A DNA stretch of 64,000 bases from Acidobacteriota bacterium (GCA_016700175.1 CP065003.1:4350001-4414000), one strand, 5' to 3'. Shown: positions 54,501 through 63,327, numbered from the stretch's first letter. Notes: generated by a model from the letters alone, not told the origin. Program-made: numbers and translations.

Positions 54501-55682
54501 TCAGCGTTCGGAAAGAACGTGGCGCAGTAGTGAGTGGAGTTTTTGAGAGGCGATCCCGAAGTGCCGCATCACCGATTCGGCCTCAAGCGGCGGGCCCTCC
54601 CGCGGAGGCTGTTCGAGTACCGCTGCGATGAGATTGTTCTTCGGAGTGTGTTCGGGAGAGACGAACTCCATCATTCTCACCTTGTATCCCAGGTGACCAA
54701 GAAGAAGCGCGCGTATGCCGTCCGTCACCGATTCCGTTTCGCGTTCGAGCAAGAGGCCGAATTCATTGAGCGGCGACGCGCCACCCGGATATTTGAGCTG
54801 AGGTCTGAGCTCCTTCTGACAACACGGAGCAGCGACAATGATCTTCGATCCCGCGATGATCCCCTTGAAAATCGCGTCGTCGGTGGCGGTATCGCAGGCG
54901 TGAAGGGCGATCAGGATGTCGGGAGATCCCGCGTCGTAATCGGCTATCGTTCCAAGGTCGAACCTCAGTCCTTCAAATCCGCAATGGGAAGCGGCGCGCG
55001 AGCACAGATCGACGAGATCCCCGCGTTCTTCGATCCCTTTCACTGAAGCGGCGAGCCCCAAGGCGTTGCATAGGTGGTCGTAAAGCGCAAAGGTCAGATA
55101 GCCTTTGCCGCTTCCCATGTCCGCAACGTCGATCTGCCCGGTGCCTTTCAGGCCCGCTTCCTCGATCAGGCCGTCGAGTATCGATACGAACCTTCCGATC
55201 TGCCTGAACTTCGCCTGTTTCTTGTCGCGGACCTTACCATCCGGCGTCGTTATCCCCAGCAGATGCAGGTACTTGCGGGAGGCGTCGAGAGGTGTGTTGG
55301 GTTTTCGGTCGTGAGCCGTATCGGGGAGTTCCGACATTGTCGGGGCCGAGCGTGTAAGCTTCGCGCGGCCTTTTTTTGAGATCGCGAGTTGATAGTCGCT
55401 TTTCGTCGTGAACAGGTGCCCCGAACGGAACCCTTCTTCGAACAGGCCTGCGAGTATCGCAGGCGCATCGGCAGGAGGGAGATTCTTCGCTTCCTCGCGG
55501 GTCTTGAACTTCGTGACAAATTGAACCAGCTCACCCTTTTTCGTGGAAACAAGGCGGGCCGTGACCTTTTGCAGTTGGCCGTTCGCGCCCTTATAATTTC
55601 CGACTGTAGCCTTCACGAATGTGCCGGCGGAGAGGCTTTCTCCGAAGAGCCTGGCAAATTTGTCAGTGTCTGAAAACGGCAT
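54501..55682 (-). CDS. SAM-dependent methyltransferase
   Basis: 393 residues. An N-terminal alpha/beta part of about 150 residues precedes the Rossmann-like methyltransferase domain with motif I VADMGSGKGYLTFALYDHL and a later ALHACDTATDDAI segment. The domain order is that of a conserved family with an N-terminal extension, often annotated only as methyltransferase; the substrate is not known. There is no signal peptide. The gene is divergent from the DinB-like gene with 78 bases between starts. Confidence 0.8.
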   Translation of the reverse strand: MPFSDTDKFARLFGESLSAGTFVKATVGNYKGANGQLQKVTARLVSTKKGELVQFVTKFKTREEAKNLPPADAPAILAGLFEEGFRSGHLFTTKSDYQLAISKKGRAKLTRSAPTMSELPDTAHDRKPNTPLDASRKYLHLLGITTPDGKVRDKKQAKFRQIGRFVSILDGLIEEAGLKGTGQIDVADMGSGKGYLTFALYDHLCNALGLAASVKGIEERGDLVDLCSRAASHCGFEGLRFDLGTIADYDAGSPDILIALHACDTATDDAIFKGIIAGSKIIVAAPCCQKELRPQLKYPGGASPLNEFGLLLERETESVTDGIRALLLGHLGYKVRMMEFVSPEHTPKNNLIAAVLEQPPREGPPLEAESVMRHFGIASQKLHSLLRHVLSER

Positions 55683-55760
55683 ATTCCGGGGTAGGCCGGA
55701 TTATCTCACGTTCACAGAATGCCGCGAAACGGATCGCGAACCGAGGTGCGAAAGAACCCG

Positions 55761-56246
55761 ATGACGGAAGTAAAGGAAACCATCAGCACGGAAGATTTCC
55801 TGAAGGACGTGCTGCTGATATTCGGCGAGACGTTCGAGGGATCGCCCGAGGACGGGAGCGCGTATCTGGACCGCGGAACCGGCGTCTTCTCGACCGTCGA
55901 AGGGCTTTCGGCCGAACAGGTCTCGGAAAAGTTCGGGAGCACCTCGATCGTCGCTCACGTAGAGCACCTTAAGTTTTATCTCGACCGGCTCGTGGAGTTC
56001 ATCAACGGCAGGGTCGAGCCCGTAAAATGGGACCAAAGCTGGCTGATCGAGACCGTGGACGACTCTGAATGGGCAGTTCTGAAGGAAGGCGTGAGGAGAT
56101 CGTACGACGGCGCTCTCAAATGCTTCGCGGAAGTCGAGGAATGGGACCAGAACAACATCGGCGACGCGATCGCGATGATCGCCCATTCGGCGTACCACCT
56201 GGGAGCGATCAGGCAAATGGCGAAGACAGTGAGCGGTAAGCAGTGA
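55761..56246 (+). CDS. DinB-like four-helix protein
   Basis: 161 residues from the ATG at 55761 (an in-frame ATG lies at 55719). The helices SIVAHVEHLKFYLDRLVEF and IAHSAYHLGAIRQM each carry histidines at metal-ligand spacing, and WDQSWL lies between, the outline of the DinB/YfiT family. Those proteins bind a metal and some are thiol-dependent transferases; the substrate is unknown. It is followed by a heptamer-repeat gap. Confidence 0.7.
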   Translation: MTEVKETISTEDFLKDVLLIFGETFEGSPEDGSAYLDRGTGVFSTVEGLSAEQVSEKFGSTSIVAHVEHLKFYLDRLVEFINGRVEPVKWDQSWLIETVDDSEWAVLKEGVRRSYDGALKCFAEVEEWDQNNIGDAIAMIAHSAYHLGAIRQMAKTVSGKQ

Positions 56247-56625
56247 GCAGTAAGCAGTAAGCAGTAAGCAGTGAGCCGTTAGCAGTGAGCCGTTTAGCCC
56301 CCGCACTTGTGCGGGGACAGTAAAAGGTGAGCCGTGTTTTCCCCGAACTTGTGCGGGGACTACGGAGGAAGGCCTGAGAGAAAAGGACTGAGGGCCAGGG
56401 AAGGACTGAGAATCAAAGAAGGACTGAGAATAAAGGACTGAGGACAAAGTAAGGACTGAGAAGAAAGAACTGAGGACTGAGACCGTTACTTTCGTCCAGT
56501 TGCAAAGCTGATATCTTCCCCTCAGTCCTCAGTCCTCAGTCCTCAGTCCTTAGTACTCAGTCCTCAGTCCTTAGTACTCAGTACTCAGTCCTTAGTACTC
56601 AGTACTCAGTACTCAGTACCCATCA
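56229..56625. repeat. Mixed 7-base tandem tracts
   Basis: Three tracts: AGCAGTA/AGCAGTG units at about 56229-56290, AAGGACTGAG-type units at about 56369-56480, and CTCAGTC/CTTAGTA/CTCAGTA units at 56521-56620. The last two are roughly reverse complements of each other and could fold into a large stem. A REP-like GCCCCCGCACTTGTGCGGGG lies at 56297-56316. No gene is supported. Confidence 0.8.
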
Positions 56626-56627
56626 CT

Positions 56628-57050
56628 ATGAATATGCTTCCCCCTTTCCATCTCGCGTTTCCCGTTCACGACCTCGCCGAGGCGAGGGAGTTTTACGGCG
56701 GCGTTCTCGGCTGCTCCGAAGGCAGGAGCTCCGATCACTGGGTCGATTTCAATCTTTTCGGGCACCAGATTGTGGCGCATCTCTCCAAGAATGCCGGCCC
56801 GGCCCAAACAGCGAACAAGGTCGATTCTGACGATGTTCCGGTGCCGCATTTCGGGATCATCCTCGAAATGGGTGACTGGGAAGCGCTCGCGGAGCGTGTG
56901 CGTGAGGCCGGGATCGCATTCGTGATCGAGCCAAAGGTTCGGTTCAAAGGCGAAATCGGGGAACAGGCGACGATGTTCTTCCTCGATCCGAGCGGGAACG
57001 CTCTCGAGTTCAAGGCATTCGCCGATCCGTCGCTGATATTTGCGAATTGA
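56628..57050 (+). CDS. VOC-family (glyoxalase/dioxygenase superfamily) protein
   Basis: 140 residues, one VOC module pair. Metal-ligand candidates are His8 in FHLAFPV, His74 in VPHFGIIL and Glu127 in ALEFKAF. The RDLAEAREFYGGVLG-like start (HDLAEAREFYGGVLG) and DPSGNALEF end are typical. Function cannot be assigned more finely, as the superfamily spans isomerases, dioxygenases and resistance proteins. The start is two bases past the heptamer tract. Confidence 0.8.
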   Translation: MNMLPPFHLAFPVHDLAEAREFYGGVLGCSEGRSSDHWVDFNLFGHQIVAHLSKNAGPAQTANKVDSDDVPVPHFGIILEMGDWEALAERVREAGIAFVIEPKVRFKGEIGEQATMFFLDPSGNALEFKAFADPSLIFAN

Positions 57051-57097
57051 AAGGGCCATTCTCTCTGACAGGTGTCCGAGTTGTTCGGGACGGATTC

Positions 57098-57182
57098 AAC
57101 CACGGAGTACACGGAGGCTTACACAGAGAACACGGAGTAAGCTTTGTGACCTCTGTGAATACCTCCGCGTCCTCTGTGGTAA
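57098..57182. repeat. 85-base palindromic repeat (CACAGAG family), copy 1
   Basis: Left arm ACCACGGAGTACACGGAGG, right arm CCTCCGCGTCCTCTGTGGT, with an inner ACACAGAG/CTCTGTG pair. It folds into a long imperfect hairpin just before the deacetylase gene. Copy 2 is at 60948-61035. Confidence 0.75.
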
Positions 57183-57240
57183 GACTCTGATCCGAACTTT
57201 CAGTACGTTCGTTTCTAGGAATTCCAACCGATCGAATCCA

Positions 57241-58197
57241 ATGAGATCTAACCCGATTGTTCATCTGTTGTTCTTCTGCGTTGCTGTTTCCCTGGCTTCC
57301 GGCGCCGCTGCACAGACAAAGCGAACGGTCGCCGTGACCATCGACGACCTGCCCGTTGTCAGCAAGTTCGACGATCTGGAGGTCCGCCGCGAGATCACAA
57401 GGAAGCTTCTCGCGCACGTGAAAAAGGCCGGCGTGCCAGCCATCGGTTTCGTGAACGAGCGAAAGCTCTATCGTGAGGACCAACTGATAGCCGATGAGGT
57501 GGCGCTTCTTGGGCAGTGGCTCGATGCCGGACTCGAACTCGGGAACCACACATATTCGCACCGAAGCCTCCACAGCATACCCGTCGAAGACTACCTCGCC
57601 GACATCACGAAAGGAGAAAAGATTACGAAAGGATTGCTCGAAAAGCAGGGGCTGAAGATGCGGTACTTCCGGCATCCGTTTCTGCAGACGGGCCTCGCGA
57701 TAGACACGAAGACCTCGGTGTCGCGGTTTCTGAAGCAGAACGGATACACGATCGCGCCTGTCTCCATCGATAACGCGGATTACATATTCGCCGCGGCCTA
57801 CGACAACGCGAAGATCAGGAAAGATGAAGATCTTCGGAGGCGGGTCGCCGAGGCGTATGTCCCGTATATGGAGGCCAAGACCGACTATTGGGAGCGGCAG
57901 TCGAAGGCTCTGCTGGGAAGGGAGATGAGCCAGATACTCCTGATCCACGCCAACAGCATCAACGCCGACCTGTTCGGGGAACTGGCAAAGATGTACAAGC
58001 GAAGGGGATACGAGTTCGTGACGCTTGAAAAGGCGCTTGAGGACAAGGCCTACGAGATGCCGGATGAGTTCACGGGCCGTGCGGGGATCTCCTGGATCCA
58101 CCGGTGGGTGCTCGCGAAGGACCGGGCACTGTTGGTGAAGGACGAGCCGGCGGTGCCTGAGTTCGTGCTGAAGGCGTCGGGATTCGATTCGGAGTAG
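57241..58197 (+). CDS. Exported polysaccharide deacetylase (NodB family)
   Basis: 318 residues from the ATG at 57241, where the signal peptide begins (cut near AAAQ); the frame extends to 57040 but that covers the palindromic repeat. The NodB motif 1 VTIDDLP gives Asp35 and Asp36, and motif 2 GNHTYSH gives His103 and His107, the metal-binding pair. RHPFLQTG is a later motif. Such enzymes remove acetyl groups from chitin, peptidoglycan or exopolysaccharide. It lies in a region of short repeats and is followed by a single REP. Confidence 0.85.
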   Translation: MRSNPIVHLLFFCVAVSLASGAAAQTKRTVAVTIDDLPVVSKFDDLEVRREITRKLLAHVKKAGVPAIGFVNERKLYREDQLIADEVALLGQWLDAGLELGNHTYSHRSLHSIPVEDYLADITKGEKITKGLLEKQGLKMRYFRHPFLQTGLAIDTKTSVSRFLKQNGYTIAPVSIDNADYIFAAAYDNAKIRKDEDLRRRVAEAYVPYMEAKTDYWERQSKALLGREMSQILLIHANSINADLFGELAKMYKRRGYEFVTLEKALEDKAYEMPDEFTGRAGISWIHRWVLAKDRALLVKDEPAVPEFVLKASGFDSE

Positions 58198-58231
58198 AAA
58201 CTCTGCGCCTCCGCGCCTCTGCGTGAATAAT

Positions 58232-58259
58232 CAGTACCCGGAGCGGTAGCGACGGGCCC
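58232..58259 (-). repeat. REP element 3' of the RAYT gene
   Basis: CCCGGAGCGGTAGCGACGGG, the inverse of the array unit, lies 19 bases past the stop of the RAYT gene. With the array on the other side it brackets the gene as an inverted pair. Confidence 0.85.
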
Positions 58260-58278
58260 TCTTCGCTCGATCTGATGT

Positions 58279-58797
58279 TTAGAACTTTGGAAGTTCCCCG
58301 CCCTGTCCTGAGACGACGTATTCAATCGCGTGAAACACCGCTTCATCGTTCCAGAGGTACCTCTTGCTTCCTTTCGCGGCCCAGGCAGGCTGCGAGTTCT
58401 TCAACAGTCCCGCTTCTCTCAGTACGCGGGTGGCGTTGGCCTTGAGGGCAGAGAGCGCTTTGTCCGGCGAACGGTCCCCGATCGAAGCCACGCAATGGAC
58501 GTGATTGGTCCTGACGTTCAGCGCGAAGATCTCCCATTTGCGGATCTCACACGTCTCACGGATGGCTGTTTCGACCGCGGCGCGCATTGGGCCGTCCAGT
58601 CTGACCGGATCATGTGACATAAGGTCCTCCGATAACTCTCTTCGTTTCCAGTCGGGAGGAAGGTATCGAGTTCCGTAGATGTTGTGATCTTTGGTTATCG
58701 TCCCGCGGGAGTCTCCTGGAAGCCAGGTCCCGTAACAACGGAACGTGAACAGATGTGCGAGGGGATATCCGGTGGTGTTGAATTCGTTGTCGTACAT
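58279..58797 (-). CDS. REP-associated tyrosine transposase (RAYT)
   Basis: 172 residues, a typical RAYT size. The N-terminal HLFTFRCYGTWLPGDSRG strand and RTNHVHCVAS, with the HxH pair of the HUH metal site, mark the Y1 transposase fold. The helix LKANATRVLREAG, where the catalytic Tyr of IS200-type enzymes usually sits, has none; the nearest candidates are the Tyr of KRYLW and of AIEYV. RAYTs of this subgroup may use another Tyr. The gene is bounded by inverted REP elements at 58232 and the array from 58824. These proteins mobilise or fix REP sequences. Confidence 0.85.
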   Translation of the reverse strand: MYDNEFNTTGYPLAHLFTFRCYGTWLPGDSRGTITKDHNIYGTRYLPPDWKRRELSEDLMSHDPVRLDGPMRAAVETAIRETCEIRKWEIFALNVRTNHVHCVASIGDRSPDKALSALKANATRVLREAGLLKNSQPAWAAKGSKRYLWNDEAVFHAIEYVVSGQGGELPKF

Positions 58798-58823
58798 AGG
58801 TCAGTGAGGGTGACCTTTTGATT

Positions 58824-59226
58824 ATGCCCGTCGCTACCGCTCCGGGTACTGATTGGGCCCGTCGCTACCGCTCCGGGTACCGATTGGGCCCGTCGCTACC
58901 GCTCCGGGTACCGATTGGGCCCGTCGCTACCGCTCCGGGTACCGATTGGGCCCGTCGCTACCGCTCCGGGTACTGATTGGGCCCGTCGCTACCGCTCCGG
59001 GTACCGATTGGGCCCGTCGCTACCGCTCCGGGTACTGATTGGGCCCGTCGCTACCGCTCCGGGTACTGACTAGGCCCGTCGCTACCGCTCCGGGTACCGA
59101 TTGGGCCCGTCGCTACCGCTCCGGGTACCGATTGGGCCCGTCGCTACCGCTCCGGGTACCGATTGGGCCCGTCGCTACCGCTCCGGGTACTGACTGGGCC
59201 TGTCGCTACCGCTCCGGGTACTGATT
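58824..59226. repeat. 13-copy, 31-base REP array
   Basis: Thirteen head-to-tail units, all close to CCCGTCGCTACCGCTCCGGG plus an 11-base linker reading GTACCGATTGG or GTACTGATTGG. Spacing is exactly 31 bases. Each unit is an imperfect palindrome: CCCG pairs with CGGG and GC with GC across a TC/TC mismatch. The array starts 27 bases from the RAYT start codon. The gap to 59260 then holds an ATTGGTCAATG segment. Confidence 0.97.
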
Positions 59227-59260
59227 CATTGGTCAATGTTCAATGGTCATTGGTCAATGA

Positions 59261-60820
59261 CTAGCCTCTCCCGATATTGCCGTCCCTCATCCTCACGATC
59301 CCGAGCGGGTTCTCGTCCTTCAATTCATCAGGCAAGACCGAGTCAGGCGCGTCTTGATAGCAAACAAGCTTCGTAAACCTCTCGATCGCGCGCGTGCCGA
59401 CCGATGTAGTACCCGGGAACGAGGTCGCGGGATACGGCCCGCCGTGGACCATCGCGTGACACACCTCGACGCCCGTCGGATATCCGTTGAAGACGACCCT
59501 GCCGGCCTTACGTTCGAAAAGATCCACCCATTCGGAGACGTCGTCAGCCTCTTCATCGCCAATGTGAAATGTAACCGTTAGTTGGCCTTCCATCTGCGCC
59601 TCGTACTCGTGGAGATCTGCGATATCCTCGTATCCGATGACAACCGCGGCAGGTCCGAAGATCTCTTCCGCCATCGAACGGTCCTCCAGGAACTCAAACC
59701 ATTCTGCTTCGAACAGGCAGGTATCGACTCCGAACCCATTGCCTCCCTTCATTGCGGCTCCTCTCTCATTTGTATTGGCGATGAAAGCGTCCCTGATCCC
59801 TTTGGTCAGAAGGGGTACACTGGCTGCCTCACCAGACAGCTGTTTGAGCCTGCCTGTGATGGCATCATAGCCGGAGCCCATTGGAAGGAAGATCAGGCCG
59901 GGTTTGGTGCAAAACTGTCCGTAGCCAAGTGTGAACGAACCAAACAAACCGTCCGCAATCTCCTCCGGTCTCTCTTCTGCGGCCCCGGGCAGAACAAACA
60001 CGGGATTGACCGAGCTCATCTCGGCATAGACCGGGATCGGCTCATCTCGCCTTGCCGCGATGTCCATCAAAGCCCTGCCGCCGGCCCGTGAACCTGTGAA
60101 CCCGACCGCACTGATCGACGGATGCGCGACCAGCGCTGATCCGATCTCATAGCCGGACGAGAAAAGCATACTGAACGTTCCGCCCGGAAAGCCGCATTCG
60201 ATAACCGCCGCCGATATCGCTGACGCGGCGATCTCGGATGTCATCGGGTGTGCGGAATGAGCATTTACAACGACCGGGCATCCGGCAGCGAGCGCTGAAG
60301 CCGTATCGCCTCCGGCGACCGAGAACGCGATCGGGAAGTTCGAAGCACAAAAGACAGCGATGGGCCCAAGAGCACGTTTCATAGAACGGACGTCGGGTTT
60401 TGGCAGAGGCGCTCTCTCGGGGTCTGCGGTGTCGATCCGCGCGTCGACCCACGATCCTTCTTCGACGAGGTCGGCGAACATACGAAGCTGTCCGCACGTG
60501 CGTCCTGTTTCGCCTTCGAAGCGGGCGTTGGGAAGGCCCGTTTCGAGTGACGCGCATTCTACGATGTCGGCTTTTCTTTCCTCAAGATTCGAGGCTATCT
60601 TCCGAAGTAACTCTGCTTTTTCATGCCCGGGCTTTCGATACAAGAGATGGCTCGCAATTGAGGCTTGGAGACAGGAGCGGATCAGATCATCATTCGTTGC
60701 CGAATGAAATTCCGGCCCGACAGCCTCGCCTGTTTCCGGCGAGAAAGCGGTGAAGGTCTTGCCGGTCTTTTCGCCTCTTTCGCTTCCGATGAATGATGTT
60801 GATTTGAATTCGAAGGACAT
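59261..60820 (-). CDS. 2-oxoglutarate semialdehyde dehydrogenase (aldehyde dehydrogenase family)
   Basis: 519 residues from the ATG at 60820; a TTG at 60835 in frame is less likely. The ALDH core runs through FCASNFPIAFSVAGGDTASALAAGCPVV, the Glu region AEMSSVNP and the catalytic Cys in GQFCTKPG. The CASNFPIAFS and QFCTKPG variants are those of the type III KGSA dehydrogenases, which oxidise 2-oxoglutarate semialdehyde with NAD(P). This is the last step of hydroxyproline degradation, and the DapA-like gene and dehydrogenase genes upstream agree. A 296-base gap with REP and CACAGAG repeats separates it from them. Confidence 0.85.
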   Translation of the reverse strand: MSFEFKSTSFIGSERGEKTGKTFTAFSPETGEAVGPEFHSATNDDLIRSCLQASIASHLLYRKPGHEKAELLRKIASNLEERKADIVECASLETGLPNARFEGETGRTCGQLRMFADLVEEGSWVDARIDTADPERAPLPKPDVRSMKRALGPIAVFCASNFPIAFSVAGGDTASALAAGCPVVVNAHSAHPMTSEIAASAISAAVIECGFPGGTFSMLFSSGYEIGSALVAHPSISAVGFTGSRAGGRALMDIAARRDEPIPVYAEMSSVNPVFVLPGAAEERPEEIADGLFGSFTLGYGQFCTKPGLIFLPMGSGYDAITGRLKQLSGEAASVPLLTKGIRDAFIANTNERGAAMKGGNGFGVDTCLFEAEWFEFLEDRSMAEEIFGPAAVVIGYEDIADLHEYEAQMEGQLTVTFHIGDEEADDVSEWVDLFERKAGRVVFNGYPTGVEVCHAMVHGGPYPATSFPGTTSVGTRAIERFTKLVCYQDAPDSVLPDELKDENPLGIVRMRDGNIGRG

Positions 60821-60885
60821 GGGGGCAATTTTCAACTATCAATTATCAACTTTCAATTCTGGCGGGTCTTTGCAGGAGCAATCTG

Positions 60886-60910
60886 TACCCGGAGCGGTAG
60901 CGACGGGCCC
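60886..60910. repeat. REP element
   Basis: TACCCGGAGCGGTAGCGACG, a copy of the array unit in inverse orientation, stands between the dehydrogenase and DapA-like genes. Confidence 0.8.
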
Positions 60911-60947
60911 TCTTACTCTTTGCAGATCCGGAACGAAAGACAGAACT

Positions 60948-61035
60948 TAACCACAGAGGACACAGAGGTGTACACAGAGAACGCAAAGGCAATTCTCAGT
61001 GACCTCTGTGAGCACCTCGTTGCCCTCTGTGGTTA
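60948..61035. repeat. Palindromic repeat (CACAGAG family), copy 2
   Basis: AACCACAGAGGACACAGAGG on the left and CCTCTGTGGTT on the right close an imperfect hairpin of nearly 90 bases with inner CACAGAG/CTCTGTG arms. Copy 1 is at 57098-57182. Confidence 0.75.
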
Positions 61036-61071
61036 AACTCCATCTTCAGCAGCTTGATCTCGAATGAACTT

Positions 61072-61140
61072 GGGCCCGTCGCTACCGGTCCGGGTCCCGC
61101 TTTCATTGAGCAATGATCATTGGCCATCGACCAATGAAAT
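61072..61140. repeat. REP element and CATTGGTC hairpin
   Basis: A REP copy at 61072-61098 reads GGGCCCGTCGCTACCGG with a GTCCGGGTCCC end. After it TTTCATTGAGCAATGATCAT and GACCAATGAAA form a hairpin that overlaps the 3' end of the DapA-like gene. Confidence 0.7.
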
Positions 61141-62037
61141 CGCCGCCGCTTGCGGCCTTGTCTCAAGCGCGCGGTCGATCAGCGCCAGCGCGGTCTCGCG
61201 TTCCGCGCCTTGCAGTTCCAGCCTCGGAGGCCTCACCCTCGTGCTTCCCATTCCGACCTTTTCCTGCACAAGCTTGATCAACTGAACGAACTTCGGCACC
61301 GTGTCCATACGGAGCAAAGGAAGGAACCATTTGTAGAGCTCCGCAGCCTCTTTGTCACGACCTTCAGCTGCAAGATCGAACAGCTTCACAGATTCGGCGG
61401 GGAATGCGTTCACGAGCCCCGCGACCCATCCGACCGCGCCCGCCTTCACGCCTTCAACGAGCACGTCGTCGATCCCCACGAAGACCTCCAGCCGGCCTTC
61501 GTCGATCGCCTTGATCGCTGTGATCCTTCGCACGTCGGTGCTCGATTCCTTCACAGCGTGGAGGTTCTCGTGCGAGCCCTCGATCGCGACGACCTGCTCC
61601 GGCAGGAAGTCGGTCCCGTACGCGATCGGGTTGTTGTAGAGCATGCACGACAAGGGCGTTGCGTCGATCACCGCCGACACGTGGGCCCTTGTTTCGCGCC
61701 AGTCTCCCTGGTAGACGTACGGCGGGAGGACCATCAATCCTTCGCATCCCGCATTTTCCGCGGCCTTTGCCTGATCGACTGCGTCCGATGTGCTCATCGC
61801 CGCGATCGCCGCGACAACCGGAACGCGGTCGCCGACCGCATCGACACAGGTCTTCCAAAGCGCCTTCTTTTCTTCGAACGACAGCGCGCCGCCTTCGCCG
61901 AGGCTCCCGTTCGTCACGATCCCCGTGCATCCGTTGTCGACCAGCCAGTTCACGTGACGCGCGGTGAATTCGTGATCGATGTTCAGCGATTCGTCAAAAC
62001 ACGTCGTGATGGCGGGCATCACTCCTTTCCAGTTCAT
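61117..62037 (-). CDS. DapA-family enzyme, probable pyrroline-4-hydroxy-2-carboxylate deaminase
   Basis: 306 residues, normal for the DapA superfamily. The Schiff-base Lys163 stands in LHAVKESST and the catalytic Tyr134 in LYNNP. The phosphate-loop region NGSLGEGG differs from the GTTGE of lysine-pathway DapA. The neighbouring [2Fe-2S] and FAD dehydrogenase subunits and the downstream KGSA dehydrogenase point to deamination of pyrroline-4-hydroxy-2-carboxylate in hydroxyproline degradation. Its ATG directly follows the stop of the FAD subunit gene. It could also be another aldolase or deaminase of the family. Confidence 0.78.
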   Translation of the reverse strand: MNWKGVMPAITTCFDESLNIDHEFTARHVNWLVDNGCTGIVTNGSLGEGGALSFEEKKALWKTCVDAVGDRVPVVAAIAAMSTSDAVDQAKAAENAGCEGLMVLPPYVYQGDWRETRAHVSAVIDATPLSCMLYNNPIAYGTDFLPEQVVAIEGSHENLHAVKESSTDVRRITAIKAIDEGRLEVFVGIDDVLVEGVKAGAVGWVAGLVNAFPAESVKLFDLAAEGRDKEAAELYKWFLPLLRMDTVPKFVQLIKLVQEKVGMGSTRVRPPRLELQGAERETALALIDRALETRPQAAAISLVDGQ

Positions 62038-63327
62038 TCAGTCTTTCTCCGTTTTAAAATTCGCGAGTTCCGACACGCGCAAAGGAACTATCGGCGGCCT
62101 TATCGAGTTTGTTCCCCATCCGAAAAGCGCCTCGCAGGCTGAGCCGCAGACCCTTCCCTGACAGGAACCCATACCGATCCTTGTCTGAAGCTTCGCCTTG
62201 ATGAAGTTGTCGCAATCCTTGATCTTGCCAAACTCCACGTCCTCGCACCGGCAGACGATCGTGTCGTCCGTCATTATCTCCAGCAGCGTGTCCCTGTCCA
62301 ATTCGAACGTCCGGTTCATCGCGCTTGCGAATCGGCCCAGCCGTTCTTCTTCCGCAGCGAATCCTCGGGCGTCGCCCTCGACGCCGGCAGCAGCGAGCCC
62401 CGCCCGGCGGCCTTCAAGAAGGGACTTTTCGACTCCCCCGATGCCTGCAAGCTCTCCCGCACAGTAGATATCTTCGTGCTCGTACAAAAAGTCTTCAGCC
62501 GTCGCTGCCTTTTGGCCTTCCAAAGCGATGACCGTGCCTTCAAGTGCGAACACGTCAAGCAGCAAGGCAACCTCGGTATTGCCGGTCAGGTGGTACCCGA
62601 CCGCGAGAAGATCGCATTCGATGTTCGAAGTCCTTCCATTCTTTTTGACGGCAACTGCCTCGAGAAGATTCGAGCCGTGAGCGGCCGTGACGACCGATCC
62701 GGTCGAGTACCGAATGCCGGCGGTCGCAATTCTTAACTTCATCGCTTCGGCGAATTTCCCGGGCACCCTCAGCGAAGCCAGGCCGAGCTTGATCAGTTTC
62801 TTCGCAGACGCCTGCTCAGCGATCACCAGGACATTCCCGCCTTTCTTCTTAAGATAGGCCGCGACGGCAAGAAGCAGAGGCCCCGTTCCCGCGACCACGA
62901 TCCGCTTTCCGCCGATGTCATAGCCGCCTTTCACGAGCGCCTGAAGCCCGCCCGCGCCGAACACACCCGGAAGCGTCCAGCCGGGAACGGGGATGAACCG
63001 CTCGCGGGCTCCGGTCGCGATGATGACCTTGTCGTAGGCGATCGGGAACGATTTTCCGTTCGAGACAGCGAGAATCCGTTTGTCTGGAAGCGATGCGACA
63101 CAGGTGCAGGACGGGATCATCTCGACGCCGTTCTTCTCCAACACGTCGACAAGTTGCTTTGCCTTACCAGACAGCGCGCTTTTTTCCGCGCGCCATATCT
63201 GGCCGCCGAACGCCGGGTTCTCGTCGATGACGGTTACTTGCTTGCCGTGTGAAGAAGCGGCCTCCGCCGCCGCGAGACCCGCCGGGCCGCCTCCGATGAC
63301 CAGAATCTCTGTGCGTCTGTCAGCCAC
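62038..63327 (-). CDS. FAD/[2Fe-2S] oxidoreductase, probable hydroxyproline dehydrogenase alpha subunit
   Basis: 429 residues from a GTG; the stop of the small [2Fe-2S] subunit overlaps it by eight bases (GTGGCTGA), which fixes the start. The frame is open further back to 63384, but without the motif. The N-terminal FAD motif is VIGGGPAGLAAAEAA. The C-terminal cluster-binding segment has CRCEDVEFGKI and GSCQGRVC, the four-cysteine pattern of BFD-like [2Fe-2S] modules. This is the plan of LhpE-type and octopine/opine dehydrogenase-like subunits. The next gene begins on the base after the stop. Confidence 0.85.
   Translation of the reverse strand: MADRRTEILVIGGGPAGLAAAEAASSHGKQVTVIDENPAFGGQIWRAEKSALSGKAKQLVDVLEKNGVEMIPSCTCVASLPDKRILAVSNGKSFPIAYDKVIIATGARERFIPVPGWTLPGVFGAGGLQALVKGGYDIGGKRIVVAGTGPLLLAVAAYLKKKGGNVLVIAEQASAKKLIKLGLASLRVPGKFAEAMKLRIATAGIRYSTGSVVTAAHGSNLLEAVAVKKNGRTSNIECDLLAVGYHLTGNTEVALLLDVFALEGTVIALEGQKAATAEDFLYEHEDIYCAGELAGIGGVEKSLLEGRRAGLAAAGVEGDARGFAAEEERLGRFASAMNRTFELDRDTLLEIMTDDTIVCRCEDVEFGKIKDCDNFIKAKLQTRIGMGSCQGRVCGSACEALFGWGTNSIRPPIVPLRVSELANFKTEKD

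Noticed and set aside
58824..59226. Regular 31-base repeats looked like a CRISPR array
   Set aside because: The units are directly contiguous with no unique spacers, they are imperfect palindromes matching REPs elsewhere, and a RAYT gene is adjacent.
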